64,000 nt of DNA from Eucommia ulmoides (taxonomy: Eukaryota; Streptophyta; Magnoliopsida; Garryales; Eucommiaceae). The DNA is taken from the NCBI GenBank assembly GCA_016647705.1, contig CM028340.1:8743001-8807000 (forward strand), given 5' to 3'. This document shows positions 10,270 through 24,059 of this stretch, in pieces. The position numbers and the translations under genes are program-made. Under the pieces are notes generated by a model, which worked only from the letters and a program-made list of their open reading frames with translations, searched no databases and was not told the DNA's origin. Within the stretch, counting starts at the first letter, position 1. Every line of letters begins with the position of its first letter.

Positions 10270-11670
10270 GAACTGTTTCAAACAGGTTGTTTAGGCACCA
10301 AATATGTTGTATATGTATCCACATAGAAAATGTATTCTGGTAAATGATTTGTTTTCTCCAATTGAGTCTCAAATGCTTTGATTTGATCCCAATACCTAAG
10401 GATCTTACAAGTAATATACGTCATTTTGAGTATTTTTCAGTAGATATCACTCAGTTTCAGTAGACATTCACTGAATATGTGTCAGCTTCAGTAGATATCT
10501 ACTGAAATGTTTCAAACAGACTATTTTGGCACCAAATATGTTGTTTATGTATCTACATAGAAAATGTATTCTGGTAAATGCTTTGTTTTCTCTAAGTGAG
10601 TCTCAAATGCTTTGATTTGATCCCAATACATGAGGATCTTCCCAAGTAATATACGTCATTTTGAGTATTTTTCAGTAGATATCACTCAGTTTCAGTAGAT
10701 ATCCACTGAATAAGTGTCTTCTTCAATAAATATCTATTGAATTGTTTCAAATAGGCTATTTTAGCACCAAATATGTTGTTTATGTATCCACATAGAAATG
10801 TATTCTAGTAAATGCTTTGTTTTCTCCAATTGAGTCTCAACTACTTTGATTTGATCCCAATACCTGAGGATCTTCCCAAGAAATATACGCCATTTTGAGT
10901 ATTTTTTTAGTAGATATCACTCAGTTTCAGTAGATATCCATTGAATAAGTGTCAACTTCAGTAGATATCTTCTGAAATGTTTCCAACAGGCTGTTTTGGA
11001 ACCAAATATTCTGTTTATGTATCCACATAGAAAATATATTATGGTAATAACTTTGATTTGACCCCAATACATGAGGATCTTCCCAACTAATATACGTCAT
11101 TTTGAGTATTTTTCAATAGATATCACTCAGTTTCAGTAGATATCCACTGAATAAGTGTCAGCTTCAGTAGATATCTACTGAAATGTTTCAAACAGGATGT
11201 TTTGGCACCAAATATGTTTTTTATTTATCCACATAGAAAAATGTATTCTGGTAAATGCTTTGTTTTCTCCAATTGAGTCTCAAATGCTTTGATTTGATCC
11301 CAATACATGAGGATCTTCCCAAGAAATATATGTCATTTTGAGTAATTTTTAGTAGATATCATTCAGTTTCAGTAGACATCCACTGAATATGTGTCAGCTT
11401 CAGTAGATATCCACTGTAATGTTTCAAACAAGCTGTTTTGGCACCAAATATGTTGTTTATGTATCCACATAGAAAATGTATTCTGGTAAATGCTTTGTTT
11501 TCTCCAATTGAGTCTCAAATGCTTTGATTTGATCCCAATACATGAGGATCTTCCCAACTAATATACGCTATTTTGAGTATTTTTCAGTAGATATCCACTG
11601 AATATGTGTCAGCTTCAGTAGATATCTACTGAAATGTTTCAAACAGGCTGTTTAGGTATCTACTGAAATG
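10270..11670. repeat. Tandem array, six units of about 235 bp
   Basis: The marker CCACATAGAAAATGTATTCT and its variants recur with ACATAG at 10321, 10555, 10790, 11025, 11231 and 11468. Spacing is 234, 235, 235, 206 (one unit has a 30-bp deletion) and 237 bp. Each unit contains the GATATC palindrome two or three times, plus TTGAGTCTCAAATGCTTTGA and GTTTCAAACAGGCTGTTTTG. The array lies between the 3' end of the transposase and the 3' end of the left Ulp1-type gene. Confidence 0.93.
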
Positions 11671-12001
11671 TTTAACATGATGTGTAATAATCAGTAGATA
11701 TCTACTGAAATGCTTACTGAAATGTTTTACATACGCTGTTTATGCACATACAAACACAGCTAATGTGAACAATTAATAAGAGCAGCATATATACAAACAC
11801 ACTGATTAACAACCAATCTAAATAAGAGCAGTATATATACAAACGCATTGTTTCTGCACATACAAACACTGCCAATGTAAAATGTTTGACATACGCTGAT
11901 ATCTATTGAAATGTTTAATATACATTATATACAAACACACTGATTAACAACCAATCTTAATAACAATTTCCACATCAAGATGGTGTAGGGTCAGCACTGT
12001 C

Positions 12002-15000
12002 TCATCTTCTTTCACTTTTTTTCGTTGACTCAAACTTTTGAGGCATCCATGATTTGGCCTTATCATTAAAAAATGTATTCACAATTTTTGCTCGATATTT
12101 GATCATTGCTTATTTCACCGCTTTCTCATTTTCGAATGACACAATTAGCACGCCCTGGGCTGTTTGGTCCATTATAAACAAAACCATTGTCCCACAATCC
12201 AACCTAACATTCAAAGTTCATGCATTTGAGTGTATATATAGATTTTACATTTCATGAAAAAATGTGTAATGACGTTAATACTTACGATCCTAGTATTTGT
12301 TGTGGGCTGTCCCGTATGCTTGTTAGATGAGTTTCAGTCTGAGTTATTGCCAACTCTTCACCATCTACATGGAGATCTTTGATCATATCAACTACATAAT
12401 TTCTCTAGAAAATAAACAAAATTTTAAATCAAAGTATTATTATGTAACATTTAAGTTAGGAAAGAAAACAAAGCATGAGTTTTATTACCATCAACATTGC
12501 GTCTTTGAATTATGGATCTCCGATGCCGATTCTTGGTTGGAGCGAGTTATAATGTCTCTATTCTGCCTCACTCGTGTCAAACATAAGCAGTATCCAATAA
12601 TTCGGCCCGTTATCTGTTGTGTTGATGGGAATGTGTCGATAGCCGCCCTTCAATGCTTCAGTGATTTGGGTATTCAAATTTTTTTCAATTGATAGTGTCG
12701 ACCTGCCCATTACCCAATTCTGTAAAAGATAGGGATAATTTATAATTCAGTTAATAGCCATAAAATAATTTAATTTATTCAGTAGATATCCACTAAATAA
12801 ATTATAGAATTCAGTTGATATCCATGTACTGTTTTCAGTTAATGTAGAATTATAGAATTAAACCTGTATAATTTAATTTATTCAGTAGATATCCGCAGAA
12901 TAAATTGTAGAATTCAGTTAATTTATTCAGTAGATATGGATGTACTGTTTTTTAATGCATCAAATAGACGTATAAAACAGACGTATAAATGTACCCAAAC
13001 ATACCTAGCAATAACTTGTGATGAAATATGAGCGGTTACCGACAACAATTCCCTCATTTTTCAATTTTTTTTTCTTCTAATTTTGCATTCTTGTCTCTTA
13101 AGAACTCTGTGTAGCTATCTATGACCTGCAATCAATTTTCATTTTTAGTTTGTGCTTTTTTATTTTATTTTTATTTTTTATGTTCATATGTGTGATATTT
13201 TTTAATATATTCACTTACAAAGTTGCTTAGTTCTCCCCCGTTTAGAAGTGAAATCACATCTACAAGAGATACAACACTATATTCCCCATTGTATACAATT
13301 ACGTTGTGTATTATATAAGAGATGGTTAACATTTTTTTTCATGCATTTTTATACAACCAGAATATGTAAAAAATATGTTTGATGATGTGTATTTTGTGTT
13401 ACCTTGGCCCTTCAGTTTTGAAGATGGTCCTTATCTTTTGCCAATCCTCATCGGATAGTGAAGTTGCTACTTCACTTTGATGCCTCTTTGGTAGTTTGGC
13501 AACTTGTTTCCTTTTTTTTTTCTTTTTTTCTTTTTTTTGTGTGTTGGGGCCTGATATGTGTCCAGATCGATCGTTTCTTCATGCGTTCCTTTATCCTTTC
13601 TGCATTTTTTGATGTCTAAATATTCAAAATCGTTTTTTTTTTTTTTTTTTCCTATGCTTGGTCTTTCTGTTTTAACTTTTTAACCATTGAGCTTTTGCCT
13701 AGTTTTTCTGTCAATTTTTTTTTTCGTTTCTTCAGCTTCTCTGGGCCCCGTGTCTGCGTGGATTTCTTCGGCACGCTGTTCAGCTTCTTCTCCAGCAACA
13801 GGGTCTGGAGGATGACTGTTTTTGTCCTGTTTGAGGTCATTCTCTCTTTGAGCTAAAAGTAGCATCAAATTCTTGAACTTGTTGTCCATGTCCTCCTTTT
13901 GTCGAGCCATTTGTTCTGCCAATTCTTTTATTTTTTCATCACTTTTTTCTTTCGGCTCATGTCTTGTCCATTTCAACTCAGCCAATTCTAGCTTCAGCTT
14001 CGCAATTTCTTCTTCTTTTGCCTTATTTTTTACTCTCAGTTTGATATTTTTGTTTTCTTCAATTTTGCATTCTCGTGCTCCAAGCTCTCAATTTTGGCTT
14101 GTAGTTCCTCAGTTTCTTTTCCTATTTCACCTTCTTCAGCTCCGCTTTTCGATGCAATCCGATTTTGTGGGGCTAAAATAAGGCGTAGTCATCTGTGTTG
14201 GATTGTCCGGAATGCTGTGACTATGGGGGGTCACCATAGTCTCCGGTTCGTCTTCGTCGCTGTCCTCGTCTTGTCCACCTTCCTCAGTCCATGATCCTTC
14301 TTCATCGTCCTTCTTTCGATCGAATTTCTCTCCTTTTCCAGCACACTTATTTTTTAAATAATGAGCGTGTGTGATCAGTTTTGTCTCCGTCCTTGTCAAC
14401 ATGGCGTTTATTTAGCAGATATATATGGATGTATGCAGTACATATGTGTATTTTCAAGTAGATATCCACTAAAATGCAGTACATTTTATTAAAGATGTGT
14501 ATTTTTCAATAGATATCCACTACATGTGTATTTTCAGTAGATATCTACTATACAGCATATATGCAGTACAAATGTGTATATTTTTTTGAAGTAGATATAC
14601 ATGTTGTTCAGTAGATATCTACTAATTTCAGTAGATATCTATTGAACATGTATGTAGTACATATTTGTATTTTTAAGTAGATATCCACTAAATATACATA
14701 TTATCAGTAGATATCTACTAAACAGCATGCATGCAGCACATATGTGTATTTTCAATTAGATATCCACTAAAGATGCAACACATATCAGTAAACATGTATA
14801 TTTCCACATAGAGTTCCATTACACGTGTATTTTCAGTAGATATGTCACGACTCGATTTCCCAAGGCTGGACTATGGTTTCTCTTGTAGAGAAATTCTTAA
14901 ACCTAAAACCCAACTGATCAAACTTCACAAAACATACTACGTTCGGTAATTATGAGGGAAATTGTTATTATGATAATAATTACCATTTAAAGTATCACCA

Positions 15001-18000
15001 ATTAAAATCAACCAAACATTTAAATTTGTTTGCTTATCTTCTACACAACGGCGACCCATTAAAAAGATCTCGAATTTATAATTTAAAATCCAATTTTCAA
15101 TATTAAATCAAGCCAATTATATTCCCACAATTTTTGAATACATTAATTTTGCAAGAAGTATTTTACAACAACTACGATAATTATAACTACTGTTTTCTCC
15201 GATGACAACAATAAATAATAATTATAATTATCACAACTCGAATTTCAAATAATTTTTCTCTTTTGTTTTCTCCCAGCCGACCCTGCAATCAAAACACTGT
15301 GGGGGTTGTGAACCAACGCTCAGTAGAACTCTAATCCCTCTAATACGTACATTTAATTTATATAACATGTAAATAAGCTCGTCACATAAATTCCGCATCA
15401 TCCAGATCATTTCATATAATTTCCATAGGTAACATTTCACACAATATCAACATATTTGATGCGAACAAATAATGCTAAATTCACTAATAATGATAACTCG
15501 TATTTCATAGTGAGACAATTAAATGCATATATTAAAGAAGTTCGGAATTCTACCTTCCCCGGATTTTTCACCGGTCGTGAGATTGGATTTTGGTCTTTTA
15601 GTGGGGTGTTTTATGCAATTTTTTTTTCTTCTTCCCGCTTTTTTTTTCTACTTTATTTTCCTGCTTCCTGCTTCCTGTTTCTCGTTTGCGTTCAGCCCAC
15701 CGAAGCTACCACCGTCGACGAACCAATTGAACGGATGAGCATACATACACGCTTACTCACTCACCGCTGGCGACACATACACACCCCACCGATGACACCC
15801 CTACAACGATCACACACCCTATGACTGAACACACACCGTCGACCAATAAACCCACACGGCTGAATAACAACACAAAATACCCCCCTTTCCGTCGCCGATC
15901 AGAATACACATACACACGACAATGATCAGGAATATCCACCCACACGGTAGCTCAAAACAGAACACACGCACACATAGAACACACATATGCACTATTCTCT
16001 CTCCCTAAACTTACCGTCGGCGAACATCCAGTGACACCCACACAACCAAATGAACACGGTACCACCGTCACCACCGGAACACATACACATACATAGAAAC
16101 ATACACAATACACACAACCACATTACGGTTGAACACTGACACCGTCGACTGGACCACCCACGCCGTCGAGCCAAATGACGACGATCACACCCTCACATAC
16201 CCACAATGATGAACGAAAAATTAGAGCACCCCCACGGTCACACACACACCCACGCTTGAAACTCACATGAACGACACACACATACACACACTCCGAAACA
16301 CACATCCATTGATGACGTCCCACCACCGGCAACCCACATCGAAACATACCCACACACATACGATACACTATGACAGACCAAAGCACATACACATATTCAT
16401 TGCAATTGGACACACACACACGCCCAAAACACACAAACAACCACAAACCCAAAGGATCGCCGACCACCGAACACTCCCCGGCGAACCTACCTCCGATTCT
16501 CTCTCTTCTTTGTTCTATTTTTGCTCCTTCTTTTTGTTCGTTCAAGACCACGATTGCATGGGTATTTATATGCATAAGAGTAGTGGATCAACTTAATCCC
16601 AAACACTGCCATGTTGAACGGATCTGGATTCTTCCTCTCTCTTCTCGGTTCTCGGGCTGTCTTCACGGCACACACACACACGATTATATGTGTATGTGTG
16701 TGTGTATATATATATATATTTTAAAATTTTCTCAAATTACAGTATCCTCCCCTAAAGTTTCTTTAAATATTCTTTTTTAGTTCAATTTCCACCTTTATGA
16801 GTTTCTTAAATTGTGATTCCACCCAAAAAGTTTTAATTCATAAGTCAAATGCCAATTTTTGCTTGAATATTTTCTACATTTGCAAATTTGACCCCTAAAA
16901 TTTTTAAATCAAATAATTAATAACGTCATCCACCCCGTTATTTTTGAAATATTTTAAAATACGACTTAAATAAAAATCAGGATTTTACAAGATATCTACT
17001 AAACAACATGCATACAACACATCTGTGTATTTTCAAGTGGATATCCACTAAAAGATGTTGTACATATCATTAAAGATGTGTATTTTTCAATAGATAAATA
17101 CTAATTTCAGTAGATATCTACTAAGCAGCATGTATGCAGTACATATTTGTATTTTCAAGTAGATATCCACTAAATATTCATATTATCAGTAGATATCTAC
17201 TAAGCAACATGCATGCAGCACATATGTGTATTTTCACATAGAGTTCCATTACACGTGTATTTTCAGTAGATATCTAATGTAATAAATAGCATGCAGGCAG
17301 TACAGATGTGTAATTTCTACTAAACAACATATATACAGTGGAACAAAGAATGAACAAAAAAAAAAACATATAAAGCAATACATAGATATCCACTAACCCT
17401 GACATCCGGGCCATTATGTAGTACAAATTTCAGTGTGTCATTTGTCAATTTGGAAAGATCTCACTTCACAAACCTTGGGGATGCTTCCTCCTTATCTTCC
17501 TTGAGCACATTCACATGCTCGCAAAATCAATACTAGACAATTTAAAAGTTTATTAGTAATTATTCAATTTAATTTGGGTTTCAAGATTAAATGGATGTGT
17601 CAAAATGGAAATGAGGTATGTTTTGACGTACCAGCAATGCAATAATACACCCTTTCACCTTCTCAAACTGTAGGGTGTTTTGCCGAATTGATGTCATCAA
17701 CAGGCTATAAATTGCATGATGCCAACCATAGGTGTGCATTTGTTCAATATTTTCAACATACATGTAAAGGCCAAATTCAACAAATTATCCACTGTTGGGC
17801 AGCAAACACGTGCCTAGAAGATACAAGCACAGAAAACTGACAACATGTCGAGCGTCTTCATCGTTGTCACTGTCCATCAACTCCATGATTATATTTTTAA
17901 TGTTAGTTTTCGACAATCGCTTCCGGTCTTTGCAAATACTAGCCAAATATTCACTTTCCAGCTTGCCATACGAGTAGTTGATGGCCTTCTCGCCACATTT

Positions 18001-19153
18001 CAGTCCAAAAATACTCTAATATCCGAAACAACAAACTTCACATCAACACCTCTAATTTTGAAAGAGTCTGTTTCTTCGTTCCAGGTCTTCAGTATTTGGA
18101 CGATGTTGTCGTTCAATTTCTTTACATCATCTCCAATGTCACTCTCTTCTTCAAAATCGAATAAAAAATTGGCTAGAATGACGTGCATTATAGCAATTCA
18201 GTGTGTTTTCTTGTCAGAACAATCATGTCAAGCAACTGGTAGACAAGCTTCAACGATGATCTGTATTGTAGGTAAAATTTACTTATTCTCCGGCCTGTTT
18301 CTGTTGTAGTCTTCCTTTCATTTTTTGTTGGCTTTCGGGTTCTTCTAATGGGAGCATCATCGAAGTCACTGTCAGACACATATACTGAAAATACACATGT
18401 TGATAGGTTAACATTCAGACGACACATATACTGAAAATACACATCTTCATAGGTTAACTGACCAACTACCAAAATAGTAGCTACAAACACACTGAATAGC
18501 AAATCTGAACAACAAAACAGAGCAGTACATTTCCAAACATTTATCAAACAGTTTCTTGTGATTGCAAACACATTGTTTGAACAAATATTTTGAAAGAAAT
18601 CTTGTATATACAAACGCAACCAATGTGAACAATTAATAAGAGTAGTACACTGTTTAATGTTTGTCAACTAGGGTTCTGTTCAGTAGATATCCACTGAAGA
18701 TGTGTCTTTCTCAGTAGATATCTACTTACATTTTGAATTATGCCGTTTGTTTACACAGTTCCAAATTTACCAATTAAATATATTTTTCATGATATATATA
18801 GTCAAGAAATACTCTACACCAAGTACCAAATTCACTCCAGATAGTACATGATATCAACTTAAATTTGCACGACACTGATGTCAACAAATGAACGGATATC
18901 GCCTGAAATTTGTTCTAAACGTAATCAACAACATATGTACATGATATCCACTTAAATATTTTGAATATAACGACTAGTATATGTCCTTCTTACCTTCTTC
19001 CTCAACCTTTTCTTTGTAGTCTTTCTCAGGTTCCTTCTCTTTCCCTCTCTGTCGATTGTTGTGGTTCCATTGCCCTCTTCGATGGTTTGGACTGTTTGGA
19101 ACCTGACGTTTCACCACCTTTCTTCTCTTTTCTGAAGACCTCGTGTTCACCAT
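12002..19153 (-). pseudogene. Ulp1/C48 peptidase-type gene, left copy, decayed
   Basis: About ten exons can be traced on the minus strand. Exon 1 (18994-19153) is Lys/Arg-rich and ends at GTAAG. Exon 2 (17632-about 18386) holds a DUF1985/plant-mobile-like domain (TWNEETDSFKIRGVDVKFVV). Exon 3 is 17398-17532. An acidic and coiled-coil exon spans about 13540-14410. Further exons lie at 13403-13500, 13219-13335, 13005-13125, 12489-12702, 12286-12404 and 12002-12203. The last ones contain RHIPINTTDNGPNYWILL and RLDCGTMVLFIMDQ, the HW and DCG regions of Ulp1 SUMO-type peptidases. The catalytic His position reads Tyr and the Asp position Asn (YNSL), while the Cys of DCG is kept. Premature stops occur, for example in exon 3 (TGG to TGA against the right copy) and in the catalytic exons. 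Splice sites are by eye. Confidence 0.8.
14843..16989. mobile_element. Solo LTR, 2147 bp, gypsy-like
   Basis: It begins TGTCACGACTCGATTTCC and ends GATTTTACA. It is flanked by perfect 5-bp duplications AGATA (14838-14842 and 16990-16994), which split a copy of the AGTAGATATCTACT repeat. A single LTR with no internal region indicates recombination between two LTRs. The TGTCACGACTC start is typical of plant gypsy LTRs (inference). A CA/AC-rich low-complexity belt at about 15740-16480 creates long spurious reading frames on both strands. Confidence 0.9.
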
Positions 19154-19569
19154 TTCTTCTTCTTATGGTCTTCGGCTATTTTTGAGTTTTTAGGGTTATG
19201 TTGTTCGTTCTGTTTCTAGGCATCGTTCCCTCATAATTTTCAGTGAATCGGAGTTCTAGGGTTTATGCTCGTGCGATTCTTACGTGAAAATGGCAGAACA
19301 AATGGCCATGAGTGAACTCCAAAGAAGAAATAGGGGCTATGATGACGATAGGTTTAGGCAGAAACACAGTACATGCAATTGTGCAGTCGCGTCATGGCAG
19401 CTGTGCATTGGGTTGATCGGTGGCATGGATTTGTAAATTACAAATCTAATAAGGGGCAAAATCGGCAATCCCATTTTTGTGGTTTAATTATCCACTACCA
19501 TTTAATTGGTTTTTTTATTGGTTCTGTTAAAATGATATCAATTGAATTCGTGTCTTGTTAAGTTGATAT

Positions 19570-20110
19570 CTACTTATAGGTATAAAATATGATGTGTCTG
19601 TACATTTAATTGGGATTTTTTTTTTCTGTTCAAATGATATCAACTGAAAGTGTATTGTTAAGTAGATATCTACTTGCCAGTATAAAATATGATGTGTCTG
19701 TACATTTAATTGGGTCTTGAATGATATACATGGTCAACAACTAACAAGTTTTGAAATTACCTTAATAGTAAGTTAGATCAACAGCTGGTATTATTGCATA
19801 AAACGGATTCTTTCTACCACATCATCACCAATTTACCGGGGGGGAAAACCATATTAAGCGTAATGATATATTGAGTCAATAAATGGACGGCACAAAGTTC
19901 CAAATTTTGTAGAAACAAACACTGAAGAGTTCTGTTCAGTGTAGAAATAACCCCAATTCTCCCCAACACTGCTGGGTTCTGTTAAGATGATATCAACTGA
20001 ATATGTATCCATTTTAAGTAGATATCTACTTAAATGTATAAAATATGATGTGTTTGTACATTTTTGTAGTGTCAATGAACGATGGACATTTAATTGGGTT
20101 TTTAATGATA
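19570..20110. repeat. Palindrome-bearing repeat units downstream of the right Ulp1 copy
   Basis: TATAAAATATGATGTGTCTG followed by TACATTTAATTGGG occurs at about 19579 and 19679, and in variant form at 20037. Each is preceded by a GTAGATATCTACTT palindrome or variant. GATATACATGGTCAA also recurs (about 19725 and 20106). These are spacers with no coding content. Confidence 0.8.
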
Positions 20111-20164
20111 TACATGGTCAATAACACACAAAAACTTTAATTTTGTATATACAAACACATTGTT

Positions 20165-20770
20165 TCAACAAATTTTTGGAGGCTTACACATCAAATAATA
20201 TCCACAACACTCAAATTTAATGGATGGACAACATATGGGCAGAACAACGACGACTAGAGGCACTGAAGATATATTACAGAGTTCTTCACGCAATGTGCAC
20301 TGCAAAAGCCTAGATTTTGCATGCCAACAATCTAATTTCGCTGCTAACCAATGAGAGGTTCCATAGATGCATGCTTGCTTGTTCAGTAGAACTGGTTCTT
20401 GCCACACATAAGACAGTAGATATGTTGTTCCCAACAGTGATCTCAGTAAGGTAATAGAAAGTTTCATTAGACACGAGGAAAGTCTTCCTAGAGAATTAAG
20501 GAGAATTAAGGGGAAAAGGGCTCGTCAATGTACAATTCTTTGACAATTGCAAGGCCGGCCTTATCTGCAGAAATAATTCATCTTGGCTTTGTGGATGATT
20601 CAATGCCAGCTCTGAATGCAATTGCAATGTATATCAACATGCCTTGTGGAGGATTACACTTGAAATAATATCTACAATAGTAGATATATTCAAAATAGTA
20701 TATACAAACACACTGAACTGAACAGGCAATAGGAGGTACAAACAGTGCAGTAGATTTCATGAAACAGTTT
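20165..20770. other. Unassigned non-repetitive segment
   Basis: A minus-strand frame (20165-20467) and a shorter one (20578-20760) exist, but neither resembles a known family. The segment lacks the palindromic repeat in its middle part (20270-20600), unlike its surroundings. It may be a decayed 3' exon, a captured fragment, or noncoding DNA. Confidence 0.35.
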
Positions 20771-22139
20771 ATACATATTCACCTAAGGATTTTTATTTCC
20801 AAGTAGATATCTACTGAAATGTTAAACAAATTACACATCAAATAATATCCACAACACTCAAATATATATACAAAACAGTTTCTACATCTTCATATTTAGG
20901 GCCAGCAGTGTCCTCCCATTCACCACTGTTTTTCATTCACTCAAACTTTTGGGGGCATCTATGATTTGGCGTTATCATTCAAAAATGCGTTCACAATTTT
21001 TGTGTTGGGGCCTGATATGTGTCGACATCGACCGTTTCCTCCTGCGGTCCTTTAATCATTTCTGCCTTTTTTGATGTCCAAATATTCAAAATCATCTTCA
21101 ATTTTTTTTTCTGTGCTCTGTCTATTTGATTTAGCCTTTTAACCATTGAGCTTTCGTCTACTTTTTCTGTCAATTTTCTCTTCTTTTTTATTTTTTTGCT
21201 TCTTCACCTTCTTTGGGCCCAGTCTCTGCGTGGATATCTTGGGGACGCTATTCAGTTTCTTCTGCAGAAACAGGGTTCGAAGGAGGAATGTTTTTGGGAT
21301 GTTTGACCTCATTATCCCTCTGAGCTAAAAGTAAGGTTAAATTCTTGAAGTTCTTGTCCGTGTCCTCCTTTTACCGAGGCATTTGTTTGGCCAATTGTTT
21401 TATTTTCTCCTCACTTTCCTCTTTTTTCGGCTCATGACTTGTCCTTTTCAGCTCAGCCAATTCCAGTTTTGCAATTTTTTCTTTTCTTTTCTTATATTTT
21501 CCTCTCAGTTTCATATTTTTATTTTTCAACTTTGCATTCACGTGCTCTAAGCACTCAATTTTCGCTTGTAGTTCTTTATTTTATTTTCTTATTTCACCTT
21601 CTTCACCCTCGCTTTTAGATGCAGTTCTAGTCTGTGGTGTGAAATATGGCGTATTCATCCAGTCTGGACTGTTTGGAATGTCGTCAGTGAAATGAGTACC
21701 GTGGAGGGTCGCCATACTCTCTGGTTCGCCTTCGTCACCGGCCTTCTCATACTCTTTACGTTCCTCACTCCATGATTCTTCTTCATTGTCCTTCTTTTGT
21801 TCGAATTTCTCTCATTTCCCAGGACACTTGTTTTTTACATCATCAGCGTGTGTGATCATTTTCGTCTTAGTCCTCGTCATTTGCATCGTATTTGGATTCA
21901 CCTGTCAACATGCCATTTGTTCAGAGGATATCACTAAATGGATTTGTAATTTCAAGTTTACATATGTGTATTTTCAGTACATATCTACTAAATAGAATTG
22001 TATTTTTGAGTACGTTTCCATTACACATGTATTTCCAGTCGATATCTACTAAACACCATATATGCAGTACACATGTGTATTCTTAAGTAGATATGTATTG
22101 AACATTTAAGTAGATTCCAAGCATAGGTATACATTAAGT

Positions 22140-22980
22140 AGATATCCACAAAAGATAAAGTACATTTCACTAAAGATGTGTATTTTCAAGTAGGTTTCCA
22201 TTACACATGTTTATTTTCAGTTGATATGTACTAAAACAGCATGTATGCAGTACACATGCATATTTTTAAGTAGATATCTACTGAACATTTAAGTTGATAT
22301 CTTCTGAACATTTAAGTTGACATCTACTGAAAATGTATACAACATGTATGTAGTACATCTTTAGTATTTTCAAGCACATATCCACTGGTGTTTAGTATAT
22401 ATCACTAAAGATGTATATTTTCAAGTAGGTTTCCATTACATATGTGTATTATCAGTTGATATGTACTAAAACAACATATACTGAACATTTAAGTTGATAT
22501 CTATTGAACATTTGAGTTGATATCTACTGAAAATGTATATAACATGTATGCAATACTTCTTTAGTATTTTTAAGTAGATACCCACTGGTGTTTAGTAGAT
22601 ATGACTAAAGATGTATATTTTCAAGTAGGTTTCCATTACACATGTGTATTTTCAGTTCATATGTACTAAAACAGCATATATGCAGTACACATATATATTT
22701 TTAAGTAGATATCTACTGAACATTTAAGTTGATATCTATTGAACATTTTCAGTAGATATCCACTAAACATTTCAGTTGTATGCAGTACATCTTTAAATTC
22801 ATATCTACTGAAAATGTATATAACATGTATGTAGTACATCTTTAGTATTTTGAAGTAGATATCTACTATCAACTAAACAGATTTGTAATTTCAAGTAGAT
22901 ATACATTACATACGTGTATTTTTCAATAGATATCTAGTAAACAGATTTGCAATTTCAAGTAGATATCTACTAGATTTGTA
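22140..22980. repeat. Tandem-like array of palindromic units, 200-235 bp
   Basis: GTAGGTTTCCATTACA recurs near 22190, 22425 and 22625. Between copies stand AAGTAGATATCTACTGAACA, AAGTTGATATCTACTGAA and AGTACATCTTTAGTATTTT. The array lies in the intron between the coiled-coil exon and exon 3 of the right Ulp1 copy. Confidence 0.85.
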
Positions 22981-24059
22981 ATGTATGCATTACATACAAT
23001 GCTTGAGAGGAACAAAAAATGAACAAAAAAACCTATAAAATAGTACATATCCACTAACCCTAATATCTGGGGCATTATGTCCCTCGTTCAGTGCGTTTTT
23101 CAGCGTGTCCGTTGTCAATTTTGAGATATCCCACTTGACAAATCGTGGAGATGTTGCCTCATTATCTTCCTTGATGACATTGACATGCTCGCAAATCCAA
23201 TACTAGACAAAATGAACAGTGTATTAGTAATTATTCAATTATTAACAACTTCAAATAAGTTTGGACGGGTCGTACCAACAATGCAAGAACATACCCTTTC
23301 ATCTTCCTAGGCTGATGGGAGTTTTGCTGAATTGATGTGATCAACAGGTTATGAATTGCATGATACCAAGCATAGGTGTGCATTTGCTCATTATTTTCAA
23401 CATACTTGTAAAACCCTAATGCCACAAACACTGCACTGTTGGGCAGCAAACACGTGCCTAGCAGATACAAGCACAACAAACTGACAACATGGTGAATGTC
23501 TTCATCGTTCTCACTGTCTACTAACCCCATAATTGCATTTTTGATGTCAGTTATTAACAATCGCTTTCGATCTTTGCAAATACTAGCCAAATATTGACTT
23601 TCCAGCTTGCCGTATGAGTAGCTGATGGCCTTATCACCACATTTCAGCCTAAATATGAGTCTCACATCCGATACAACAAAACTCATATCGACATCTCTAA
23701 TTTTGAAAGCGTTTTTTTCTTCGTTCCAAGTCTTAACTATTTGAACGATGTTGTCGTCCAATTTCTTTATCATCTCCAAAGTCATTCTCTTGGTCAAAAT
23801 AGAATAAAAAATTGGCCAGAATGGCGTAAGTTGTAGCAAGCGTCTATGCATTCCAGTCAGCACAATGGTGTTGAGCAGCTTATACAGAAGCTTCAACGAA
23901 GATCTATATTGTAGGTAAAACTTACCAATTCTTCTGCTTGGTTCAGTTTTAGCATTCCTTTCATTTTGTTTTTTGATTCAGGTTCTTCTCATCGGGACAT
24001 CATCAAAATCGCTATCAGAACTAACTGTTCACATGCAAAAAAACAGATCTAAAACAACA

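Noticed and set aside
12327..12692. Plus-strand frame of 121 codons
   Set aside because: It is antisense to the Ulp1-type exons, whose motifs (IPIN, DCG) explain the sequence better.
15740..16700. Long reading frames of 60-150 codons on both strands
   Set aside because: They arise from an AC/GT-rich low-complexity belt in a solo LTR and resemble no protein.
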